A program made the translations under genes and the position numbers. 7,578 bases of DNA from Streptosporangiaceae bacterium (GTDB lineage Bacteria > Actinomycetota > Actinomycetes > Streptosporangiales > Streptosporangiaceae). This document shows, in pieces, positions 1 through 6,242 of the stretch (within the stretch, counting starts at the first letter, position 1; the number at the start of each line of letters is the position of its first letter). The stretch spans positions 1 through 7,578 of the forward strand of contig JASHTT010000589.1 in assembly GCA_030040415.1 (NCBI GenBank), read 5' to 3'. Under the pieces are notes generated by a model, which saw only the letters and a list, made by a program, of their open reading frames with translations, made no database searches and had not been told where the DNA came from.

Positions 1-888
1 CTCACCGGCGGCAAGGAGCCGAACAAGGGCGTCAACCCGGACGAGGTTGTTGCCGTCGGCGCGTGCCTGCAGGCAGGCGTGCTCAAGGGCGAGGTCAAGG
101 ACGTCCTGCTGCTCGACGTGACGCCGCTGTCGCTGGGCATCGAGACCAAGGGCGGCATCTTCACCAAGCTGATCGAGCGCAACACCACGATCCCGACCAA
201 GCGCTCGGAGATCTTCACGACGGCCGAGGACAACCAGCCGTCCGTGCAGATCCAGGTCTTCCAGGGCGAACGTGAGATCGCCGCGTACAACAAGAAGCTC
301 GGCATGTTCGAGCTGGCCGGACTCGCCCCGGCTCCCCGCGGCATCCCGCAGATCGAGGTCACCTTCGACATCGACGCGAACGGCATCGTGAACGTGTCCG
401 CTAAGGACCTCGGTACCGGCAAGCAGCAGTCGGTGACCATCACCGGTGGCTCGGCGCTGGCCAAGGATGACATCGAGCGGATGATGGCGGACGCCGAGAA
501 GTACGCCGAGGAGGACCGGCAGCGGCGCGAGGAGGCGGAGGTCCGCAACCGCGGCGAGTCGCTGGCCTACACGACGGAGAAGTTCCTCTCCGAGAACGCC
601 GACAAGGTCCCGTCCGACGTGAAGGCTGAGGTCGAGTCCGCGATCGCCGACCTGAAGAAGGCGCTCGAGGGCACCGACACCGAGGCCATCAAGACCGCGA
701 GCGAGTACGCAGCGCAGGTCAGCCAGAAGATGGGAACCGCCATCTACGCCCAGTCGCAGGCAGCGGCTGGTGCGCAGGCTGGCGAGCAGCAGGCGCAGGG
801 CTCCGAGGCCGGCCAGGACGACGATGTCGTCGAGGCAGAGATCGTCGACGACGACAAGCCGGCCGATCAGGAGGGCGGCGCCGCCTGA
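1..888 (+). CDS. dnaK: Molecular chaperone DnaK (Hsp70), C-terminal 295 residues; 5' end outside window
   Basis: This is the cytoplasmic Hsp70, which binds exposed hydrophobic segments of unfolded proteins in an ATP-controlled cycle with DnaJ and GrpE. The open frame runs from base 1, so the start and most of the ATPase domain lie upstream. Visible residues 1-34 are the end of the nucleotide-binding domain (GGKEPNKGVNPDEVVAVGA). The interdomain linker VLLLDVTPLSLGIET starts at residue 35. The beta substrate-binding domain follows (IERNTTIPTKRSEIFTTAED, then PAPRGIPQIEVTFDIDANGI) to about 155. The helical lid spans about 156-250, and an Ala/Gln/Gly-rich tail ends in the acidic DDDVVEAEIVDDDK motif (about 273-286). 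This tail is typical of actinobacterial DnaK. The stop overlaps the grpE start (TGATG). Transcription is presumably controlled by HspR from a promoter upstream of the window. I am sure of the identity; only the truncation limits the annotation. Confidence 0.98.
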   Translation, partial: LTGGKEPNKGVNPDEVVAVGACLQAGVLKGEVKDVLLLDVTPLSLGIETKGGIFTKLIERNTTIPTKRSEIFTTAEDNQPSVQIQVFQGEREIAAYNKKLGMFELAGLAPAPRGIPQIEVTFDIDANGIVNVSAKDLGTGKQQSVTITGGSALAKDDIERMMADAEKYAEEDRQRREEAEVRNRGESLAYTTEKFLSENADKVPSDVKAEVESAIADLKKALEGTDTEAIKTASEYAAQVSQKMGTAIYAQSQAAAGAQAGEQQAQGSEAGQDDDVVEAEIVDDDKPADQEGGAA

Positions 889-890
889 TG
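869..890 (+). promoter_or_regulatory. grpE ribosome-binding site, palindrome and TGATG stop-start overlap
   Basis: AGGAGGG at 869-875 is a good Shine-Dalgarno match inside the last codons of dnaK. It lies 12 nt before the ATG at 888, which is longer than the usual 5-9 nt. The interval contains the perfect 12-base palindrome GGCGGCGCCGCC (874-885). The dnaK TGA (886-888) shares its A with the grpE ATG. This arrangement suggests that grpE translation depends on ribosomes finishing dnaK. The sequence is seen directly; the coupling is inferred. Confidence 0.7.
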
Positions 891-1760
891 TTGCCAGACG
901 ACGAGCGCCAGGGTCCTGTCATCCGCGATCGCAGGCGGATCGACCCGATCACTGGCCAGGTAAGGAATACCGGCGAACCCGGCCCGCAGCAGCGCGGGCC
1001 GGGGCTGGCCGGCGGGCAGCCAAGGCCCGGCAAGCACTCGGTCTCCCGCCCAGGTGGAGTGAGTTCCGGTGCACCAAGCACGGATCCCGGTGACGGGGCT
1101 AACGCTGGTGAGGGCAACGGGCCAGGCGCTGGGCCGGCCGACACGGGCCAGGCCGGTGGCGGCCGGCAGCCAGGGGGCCAGGCGGCCAGCAAGGCCGAAA
1201 CCCTGCTGGCGGAACGGACCGCCGACCTGCAGCGGCTGCAGGCCGAGTACGCGAACTACCGCAAGCGGGTGGAGCGCGACAGGCTAGCGGTCCGCGAGCA
1301 GGCGCTTGCCAACGTGCTGAACGAGTTGTTGCCAGTCCTCGACGACATCGGCAGAGCGCGCGAGCATGGCGAGCTGACCGGCGGCTTCAAGTCGGTCGCC
1401 GAGAGGCTCGAGGGCATCGCCGTCAAGCTCGGCCTCGTGCCGTTCGGCGAGGCAGGCGAGCCGTTCGACCCGACGTTGCATGAGGCGCTGATGCACTCGT
1501 ACTCGTCGGAGGTGACCGAGCCCACCGCCGTGCAGATCCTGCAGCCCGGCTACAAGGTCGGCGAGCGGATCATCAGGCCTGCGAGGGTCGCCGTGGCCGA
1601 GCCTTCCGAGGACGGCATTCCCGGGGAAGCCGCGGACGAAGAGCCCTCAGCCCCGGGCGACGCCGCGGCACCTAGTGCCGCCGAAGGCGGCGATGCGCGA
1701 GACGAGGAGCCCGGCACCGGCGGAGCGCCGTCAGACGAAGCGAACGGTGCGGGCAGCTGA
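888..1760 (+). CDS. grpE: Nucleotide exchange factor GrpE, with long disordered arms
   Basis: GrpE is a homodimer that releases ADP from DnaK and so resets the Hsp70 cycle. The 290-residue product is longer than most GrpE proteins (roughly 180-230). Residues 8-26 hold GPVIRDRRRIDPITGQVR, a basic motif I recognise from the N-terminus of actinobacterial GrpE; it supports the ATG at 888 over any internal start. Residues 27-100 are Gly/Pro/Gln-rich and probably disordered. The long dimerising helix runs from about 102 to 158 (ERTADLQRLQAEYANYRKRV; LLPVLDDIGRAREHGEL). The beta domain that contacts DnaK is about 182-239, with FDPTLHEALMHSY and ILQPGYKVGERIIRPARVAV. Residues 240-290 form an Ala/Glu/Asp/Gly-rich acidic tail. 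The last five codons, encoding NGAGS, and the stop form the first unit of an 18-bp tandem array. The core assignment is certain; nothing is known here about the function of the two long arms. Confidence 0.97.
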   Translation: MLPDDERQGPVIRDRRRIDPITGQVRNTGEPGPQQRGPGLAGGQPRPGKHSVSRPGGVSSGAPSTDPGDGANAGEGNGPGAGPADTGQAGGGRQPGGQAASKAETLLAERTADLQRLQAEYANYRKRVERDRLAVREQALANVLNELLPVLDDIGRAREHGELTGGFKSVAERLEGIAVKLGLVPFGEAGEPFDPTLHEALMHSYSSEVTEPTAVQILQPGYKVGERIIRPARVAVAEPSEDGIPGEAADEEPSAPGDAAAPSAAEGGDARDEEPGTGGAPSDEANGAGS

Positions 1761-1814
1761 GACGGTGCCAGCAGCTAACACGTTGCTGGCAGCTGAAACG
1801 GTGCCGGCAGCTAG
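1743..1814 (+). repeat. Four 18-bp tandem units, each ending in an in-frame stop codon
   Basis: Four degenerate 18-bp units lie head to tail at 1743-1760, 1761-1778, 1779-1796 and 1797-1814. Read in the grpE frame, they encode NGAGS-TGA, DGASS-TAA, HVAGS-TGA and NGAGS-TAG. Only the first is normally translated, as the grpE C-terminus. The Ala codon varies only at its third base (GCG, GCC, GCT, GCC), and the stop position changes identity but is always a stop. Units 1 and 4 differ at three positions. The simplest reading is tandem duplication of the grpE 3' end followed by drift. A function as a translation barrier or spacer is possible but unproven. Confidence 0.9.
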
Positions 1815-1823
1815 ACAGCCCCA

Positions 1824-1838
1824 GAGAGAGGCCCGTTG
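1824..1838 (+). promoter_or_regulatory. dnaJ ribosome-binding site and TTG start
   Basis: GAGAGAGG at 1824-1831 lies 4 nt before TTG at 1836. The TTG is chosen because translation from it gives MSTKDYLEKDYYK, which matches the conserved start of actinobacterial DnaJ. No ATG or GTG lies between the last upstream in-frame stop (TAG, 1812-1814) and this codon in the dnaJ frame. A TTG start with a moderate Shine-Dalgarno sequence suggests that dnaJ is translated less strongly than its neighbours; that is inference. Confidence 0.8.
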
Positions 1839-2999
1839 AGCACCAAGGACTACCTGGAGAAGGACTACTACAAGACCCTCGAGGTCACGAAGGGCGCTTC
1901 CGCGGACGACATCAAGAAGTCGTACCGCAAGCTCGCCAGGAAGTACCACCCGGACGCCAACAAGGGTGACGCGAAAGCCGAGGAGAAGTTCAAGGAGATC
2001 TCCGAGGCCTACACCGTGCTATCCGACGAAAAGCGGCGCAAGGAGTACGACGAGGCGCGCTCGCTCTTCGGCACCGGTGGCGTGCGGATGCCCGGATCCT
2101 CGGGCGGCGGCTACGGGTTCGACCTGGGCGACCTGTTCGGCGGCGGCACCGGCACGACCGGCGGGCGGCTGGGCGACCTGCTCGGCGGCATGTTCGGCGG
2201 CGGCAGGACCGGCGGGGCACAGCAGACCAGGCCCCGCCGGGGCGCCGACGTGGAGACCGAGACCACGCTGTCGTTCAGCGACGCGATCGACGGAACGACC
2301 GTCGCGCTGCGGCTCACTGGCGAGGGTGCCTGCCCGACGTGCCGGGGCACCGGCGCCAAGGCCGGCACAGTGCCCCGGGTCTGTCCGACGTGCGAAGGCA
2401 CCGGCCAAGGCAGCCGGAACCTCGGGAACTTCGCGTTCTCCGAGCCGTGCAAGACCTGCCGCGGCCGCGGCCTGGTGGTCGACGACCCGTGCCCGGCATG
2501 CTCGGGCAGCGGCAGAGCGATGAGCACCAGGACGATCCAGGCCAGGATTCCGGCCGGTGTCGGCGACGGCCAGCGGATCAAGCTGGCCGGCAAGGGAGCG
2601 TCCGGCGAGCGCGGCGGACCGGCGGGCGACCTGTACGTCCGGGTTCACGTGCAGCCACATCCGCACGGCGTATTCGCGCGGTCGGGCTCGAACCTGACGG
2701 TCACCGTGCCGCTGACGTTCTCCGAGGCAACTCTGGGCGCGGAGATCAAGGTCCCATCTCACCGCGGCATGCCGGTGAGCCTGCGCATCCCGGCGGGCAC
2801 GCCGAACGGCCGCACCTTCCGGGTACGCGGCAAGGGTGTCCGGAGGAAGGACGGCACTTACGGAGACCTGCTGGTCACGGTCAACATCCAGGTTCCCCAC
2901 GAGCTGAACGACAAGGCACGGGATGCCCTCGAGGCCTTCCGCGACGCCACGGCCGGACCTGACCCGCGGGCCGAGATCCTCCGCCAGGCGAACGGCTGA
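1836..2999 (+). CDS. dnaJ: Co-chaperone DnaJ (Hsp40, type I)
   Basis: DnaJ delivers unfolded substrates to DnaK and stimulates its ATP hydrolysis. All type I domains are present in the 387 residues. The J domain is about 10-77, with the essential HPD at 38-40. The Gly/Phe-rich region is about 79-128 (FDLGDLFGGG, GGMFGGGR). The zinc-binding domain has four cysteine motifs: CPTCRGTG (166), CPTCEGTG (183), CKTCRGRG (205) and CPACSGSG (219). All eight Cys are intact, so two zinc centres are expected. The C-terminal substrate-binding and dimerisation region runs from about 232 to 370 (RIPAGVGDGQRIKLAGKG; GDLYVRVHVQPHPHGVF). The MSTKDYLEKDYYK start resembles DnaJ1 of Streptomyces, the copy encoded in the dnaK operon. 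The gene is in the same frame as grpE, 75 nt downstream, and hspR follows after 28 nt. No truncation or missing key residue is seen. Confidence 0.97.
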   Translation: MSTKDYLEKDYYKTLEVTKGASADDIKKSYRKLARKYHPDANKGDAKAEEKFKEISEAYTVLSDEKRRKEYDEARSLFGTGGVRMPGSSGGGYGFDLGDLFGGGTGTTGGRLGDLLGGMFGGGRTGGAQQTRPRRGADVETETTLSFSDAIDGTTVALRLTGEGACPTCRGTGAKAGTVPRVCPTCEGTGQGSRNLGNFAFSEPCKTCRGRGLVVDDPCPACSGSGRAMSTRTIQARIPAGVGDGQRIKLAGKGASGERGGPAGDLYVRVHVQPHPHGVFARSGSNLTVTVPLTFSEATLGAEIKVPSHRGMPVSLRIPAGTPNGRTFRVRGKGVRRKDGTYGDLLVTVNIQVPHELNDKARDALEAFRDATAGPDPRAEILRQANG

Positions 3000-3013
3000 C
3001 CCGCACCGACATT

Positions 3014-3030
3014 AGAAAGGAGATGACGTG
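3014..3030 (+). promoter_or_regulatory. Strong hspR ribosome-binding site with GTG start
   Basis: AGAAAGGAG (3014-3022) is a nine-base match to the sequence complementary to the usual actinobacterial 16S rRNA 3' end. It is 5 nt from GTG at 3028. It is the best Shine-Dalgarno match in the window. An ATG at 3023 is in another frame and meets TGA two codons later, so GTG 3028 is the start. The strength suggests the repressor is translated well relative to the chaperones around it (inference). Confidence 0.85.
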
Positions 3031-3588
3031 ACTAGCCAGTTCGAGCTTTCCGACGACACGCCCGTCTACGTCATCTCGGTGGCTGCGCAGCTGTCTGGCC
3101 TTCATCCCCAGACGCTGCGCGCGTACGACCGGCTCGGCCTGGTCTCGCCTGGCCGATCGGCCGGGCGAGGGCGCCGTTACTCGCTGCGCGACATCCTGAC
3201 CCTGCGCGAGGTACAGCGGCTATCTCAGGAAGAGGGCATCAACCTCTCCGGGATCAAGCGCATCCTCGAACTTGAGCTTGCCGAGCGGCGCAACCGGCTG
3301 CTGCTCGCCGAGCTGCAAGCCGAGGTCAGCCAGCTTCGGGCCGAGCTCGAGTCGACGAGGTCCGTCGCGGCCAGGCTCGCCGCGCTCTTGCGGCGCAAGG
3401 GCGAGGGGGCGGCCCTCGTCCCGGTGCACGGCACCGGGACAGGTGCCTCGCAGGCCCCGGCCACCGGGTTCACCGTCGGCCCGGGCCCGGCTGGCGAAAT
3501 TGATCTTGGTGCGGCCTCGCTGGCCCGGGGCGACAGCACCGATAGGCATGACAATCCGAGAAGAGAGGGTTCGTGGACGACAAGCTGA
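3028..3588 (+). CDS. hspR: Heat-shock repressor HspR (MerR family), extended C-terminus
   Basis: HspR represses the dnaK operon and often clpB by binding the HAIR operator (CTTGAGT-N7-ACTCAAG). In studied actinomycetes DnaK acts as its co-repressor. Residues 13-85 form a MerR-type winged helix-turn-helix: VYVISVAAQLSGLHPQTLRA, then YDRLGLVSPGRSAGRGRRYS and LSQEEGINLSGIKRIL. Nearly every residue of the recognition region matches known HspR proteins. Residues 82-124 are a predicted coiled coil (ELELAERRNRLLLAELQAEV). After about residue 125 the protein departs from the family. The usual short hydrophobic end (ALVVW-x-PRR type) is absent, replaced by some 60 Gly/Pro/Ala/Thr-rich residues, giving 186 residues against about 126-151 in Mycobacterium and Streptomyces. 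The last 30 or so codons have lower third-position GC and include AGG, AGA, AGA, the latter pair forming part of the clpB Shine-Dalgarno region. The stop lies inside clpB. Confidence 0.95.
   Translation: MTSQFELSDDTPVYVISVAAQLSGLHPQTLRAYDRLGLVSPGRSAGRGRRYSLRDILTLREVQRLSQEEGINLSGIKRILELELAERRNRLLLAELQAEVSQLRAELESTRSVAARLAALLRRKGEGAALVPVHGTGTGASQAPATGFTVGPGPAGEIDLGAASLARGDSTDRHDNPRREGSWTTS
3563..3588 (+). promoter_or_regulatory. clpB ribosome-binding site and 16-nt hspR-clpB overlap
   Basis: GAGAGGG (3563-3569) is 3 nt before GTG at 3573. Translation from there gives MDDKLTRKSQEALSEAV, the conserved start of the ClpB N-domain. The hspR stop is at 3586-3588, so the two genes share 16 nt in different frames. 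This favours translational coupling of clpB to hspR. No convincing promoter or HAIR operator is visible in the preceding 150 bases. Confidence 0.75.
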
Positions 3589-6230
3589 CGAGAAAGAGCC
3601 AGGAGGCCCTTTCCGAGGCTGTTCGGCAGGCGGCCGCGGCTGGTAACCCCAGCGTGGACGGCCTGCACCTGCTCGCTGCTTTGCTGCAGCAGGCCGACGG
3701 GATCGCGCCCCCGTTGCTGCGCGCCGTTGGCGCCGACCCAGCAGCCGTGCTGCGGACTGTGCAAGATCAGCTCGCCAGGCTGCCGAAGGTGAAAGGCGCC
3801 ACGGCGAGCGCGCCCGAGACGTCGCGGCAGTTGCTTGCAGCGCTCGCCACGGCAAGCAAGCAGGCGCGCGAGATGTCGGATGAGTACGTCTCGACAGAGC
3901 ACCTGCTGGTTGGCCTCGCGACCGACGGCGGGCAGGCAGCGACTGTGCTGCGCGAGGCCGGCGCGGGACCTAAGCAGCTACTCGACGCGTTCGAGCAGGT
4001 ACGCGGGCACGCTCGCGTCACGTCGCCGGATCCGGAGAGCACCTACCAGGCGTTGGAGAAGTACGGCGTCGACCTGACCAGAAGCGCGCGCGAGGGCAAG
4101 CTGGACCCCGTCATCGGCAGGGACGCGGAGATCCGCAGGGTCATCCAGGTGCTGTCCCGCCGCACTAAGAACAACCCTGTGCTGATCGGCGAGCCCGGTG
4201 TCGGTAAGACCGCTGTGGTGGAAGGCCTCGCGCAGCGGGTGGTGGCAGGCGACGTGCCGGAGTCACTGCGTAACAAGAGGGTCGTCGCACTGGACCTTGG
4301 CGCGATGGTCGCGGGTGCCAAGTACCGTGGCGAGTTCGAAGAGCGGCTCAAGGCTGTGCTGAACGAGATCAAGCAGAGCGACGGTCAGATCATCACCTTC
4401 ATCGACGAACTGCACACGGTCGTCGGCGCCGGGGCCGCCGAGGGCGCTATGGACGCCGGCAACATGCTGAAGCCGATGCTCGCCCGTGGCGAGCTGCGGA
4501 TGGTGGGCGCGACGACGCTCGATGAGTACCGCGAGCGGATCGAAAAGGACCCGGCGCTGGAGCGCCGGTTCCAGCAGGTTTTCATTGGCGAGCCGTCGGT
4601 GGAGGACACGATCGCCATCCTGCGCGGCCTGAAGGGCCGGTACGAGGCACACCACCAGGTGCAGATTTCCGATGCCGCGCTGGTCGCCGCGGCGACCCTG
4701 TCCGACCGGTACATCACCGCGCGCTTCTTGCCCGACAAGGCGATCGATCTCATCGACGAAGCGGCCTCGCGGCTGCGCATGGAGATCGACTCCCGGCCGG
4801 TGGAGATCGATGAGCTACAGCGCGCCGTTGACCGGATGAAGATGGAGGAACTCGCCCTTGCCAGGGAGTCGGACTCGGCTAGCAAAGAGCGGCTGGAGCG
4901 GCTGCGCGCCGACCTTGCCGACCGCCAAGAGCAGCTGACCGGGCTTGTCGCCCGCTGGGATCGGGAGAAGGCCAGCCTGAACAAAGTCGGCGAGCTGAAG
5001 AAGCGGCTCGACGACCTCAAGGGGCAGGCCGAGCGCGCTCAGCGGGATGCGGACTTCGAGACCGCGTCCCGGCTCATGTACGGCGAGATCCCGGCGCTGG
5101 AGAGCCAGATCGAGCAGGCGTCGACCGCGGCGAGCGAGGAAGCCGAGCCAGGCGCCGATCACGACGGGAAGCCTGGCACGTCATCCGGAACCGCCCCCGG
5201 CATCCCGGACGGCGGGCCGCCCATGGTGAAGGAAGAGGTCGGCCCGGACGACGTTGCCGATGTGGTCTCGTCGTGGACGGGGATCCCGGCCGGGCGGCTG
5301 CTTGAGGGCGAGACCGGCAAGCTGCTCCGGATGGAGGACGAGCTTGGTCACCGGCTGATCGGCCAGCGGCAAGCAGTCCAAGCCGTGTCGGACGCGGTCC
5401 GCAGGTCGCGGGCCGGCATATCAGATCCGGACCGGCCATCTGGCTCGTTCCTCTTCCTCGGGCCGACAGGCGTCGGGAAGACAGAGCTGGCAAAGGCGCT
5501 GGCGGAGTTCCTGTTCGACGACGAGCGGGCAATGGTCAGGATCGACATGAGCGAGTACTCCGAGCGGCACGCTGTCGCCCGGCTTGTCGGCGCGCCACCG
5601 GGTTATGTCGGATACGAGGAAGGCGGCCAGCTGACCGAGGCGGTTCGTCGCAGGCCCTACTGCGTCATCCTGCTCGACGAGGTCGAGAAGGCGCATCCAG
5701 AGGTCTTCAACATCCTGCTGCAGGTGCTGGACGACGGGCGGCTGACGGACGGGCAGGGCCGGACCGTGGACTTCCGCAACACGATCTTGATCATGACGTC
5801 CAACCTGGGCTCGCAGTTCGTCGCCGACCCGGCGCTGGATGAGCAGGAAAAGCGCGACAAGGTGATGGGCGTCGTACGGGCCACGTTCAAGCCGGAATTC
5901 CTTAACCGGCTCGACGATGTGATCATTTTCGACGCCCTCGCCAGCGAGGACCTGACCGCGATCGTCGACCTGCAGGTAGCCAGGCTCGCTGACCGGGTCG
6001 CCGACCGGCGGCTCACCCTGGACGTGACCCCGGAGGCACGGGAGTGGCTCGCGCTGACCGGCTTCGACCCCGTGTACGGAGCGCGGCCGCTGCGCAGGCT
6101 CATCCAGTCCGCCATCGGCGACAAGCTTGCGCGTGCGCTGCTGTCAGGCGACGTCACCGAGGGCGACAAGGTGCGAGTCGACCTGGACGAGGCCGCGGAC
6201 TCGCTGCGAGTCAGCGCCGAACGGGGTTAG
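3573..6230 (+). CDS. clpB: ATP-dependent protein disaggregase ClpB (Hsp100)
   Basis: ClpB is a hexameric AAA+ machine that threads aggregated proteins through its central pore, cooperating with DnaK-DnaJ-GrpE to refold them. The order of parts over 885 residues is complete. The N-domain is 1-145. NBD1 has Walker A GEPGVGKT (206-213), pore loop KYRG (250-253), Walker B FIDE (276-279), sensor GATT (312-315) and arginine finger region ERRF (330-333). The middle-domain coiled coil is about 405-520 (ESDSASKERLERLRADLADR; RLMYGEIPALESQIEQ). NBD2 has Walker A GPTGVGKT (630-637), pore loop GYVGYEEGG (677-685), Walker B LLDE (700-703) and sensor-2 GARPLRR (836-842). Residues about 521-551 are a Gly/Pro/Ser/Glu-rich insert between the middle domain and NBD2, explaining much of the extra length over Streptomyces and Mycobacterium ClpB (about 850-865). 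The middle domain distinguishes it from ClpA and ClpC, and no ClpP-binding IGF/IGL tripeptide is apparent at the usual place. It is the last gene of the operon. Confidence 0.98.
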   Translation: MDDKLTRKSQEALSEAVRQAAAAGNPSVDGLHLLAALLQQADGIAPPLLRAVGADPAAVLRTVQDQLARLPKVKGATASAPETSRQLLAALATASKQAREMSDEYVSTEHLLVGLATDGGQAATVLREAGAGPKQLLDAFEQVRGHARVTSPDPESTYQALEKYGVDLTRSAREGKLDPVIGRDAEIRRVIQVLSRRTKNNPVLIGEPGVGKTAVVEGLAQRVVAGDVPESLRNKRVVALDLGAMVAGAKYRGEFEERLKAVLNEIKQSDGQIITFIDELHTVVGAGAAEGAMDAGNMLKPMLARGELRMVGATTLDEYRERIEKDPALERRFQQVFIGEPSVEDTIAILRGLKGRYEAHHQVQISDAALVAAATLSDRYITARFLPDKAIDLIDEAASRLRMEIDSRPVEIDELQRAVDRMKMEELALARESDSASKERLERLRADLADRQEQLTGLVARWDREKASLNKVGELKKRLDDLKGQAERAQRDADFETASRLMYGEIPALESQIEQASTAASEEAEPGADHDGKPGTSSGTAPGIPDGGPPMVKEEVGPDDVADVVSSWTGIPAGRLLEGETGKLLRMEDELGHRLIGQRQAVQAVSDAVRRSRAGISDPDRPSGSFLFLGPTGVGKTELAKALAEFLFDDERAMVRIDMSEYSERHAVARLVGAPPGYVGYEEGGQLTEAVRRRPYCVILLDEVEKAHPEVFNILLQVLDDGRLTDGQGRTVDFRNTILIMTSNLGSQFVADPALDEQEKRDKVMGVVRATFKPEFLNRLDDVIIFDALASEDLTAIVDLQVARLADRVADRRLTLDVTPEAREWLALTGFDPVYGARPLRRLIQSAIGDKLARALLSGDVTEGDKVRVDLDEAADSLRVSAERG

Positions 6231-6242
6231 CCGCGCGATGGT

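Noticed and set aside
1119..1183. Three GGGCCAGGC copies in the grpE N-terminal arm as a repeat element
   Set aside because: Spacing is irregular (26 and 30 nt), and the 9-mers fit low-complexity Gly/Gln/Ala coding sequence. No CRISPR or mobile-element structure is present.
2019..2900. A 293-codon open frame on the - strand opposite dnaJ
   Set aside because: GC-rich coding DNA commonly leaves long antisense frames. The product is Arg/Ala-rich with no recognisable domain, and the + strand dnaJ is certain.
3271..3277. CTTGAGC inside hspR, and CTTGAGG near 5301 in clpB, as HspR half-sites
   Set aside because: No matching ACTCAAG arm lies at the required 7-nt spacing, so neither forms a HAIR operator.
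3495..3530. A different frame in the hspR tail reads LILVRPRW, loosely like the canonical HspR ending
   Set aside because: The likeness is weak. The hspR frame keeps high third-position GC well past residue 125, so a frameshift is not supported by the sequence alone.
3500..3548. TTGATC followed by an AT-containing TAGGCA as a possible clpB promoter in the hspR 3' end
   Set aside because: The spacing is about 37 nt, far from the usual 16-19, and no other -10 element fits.
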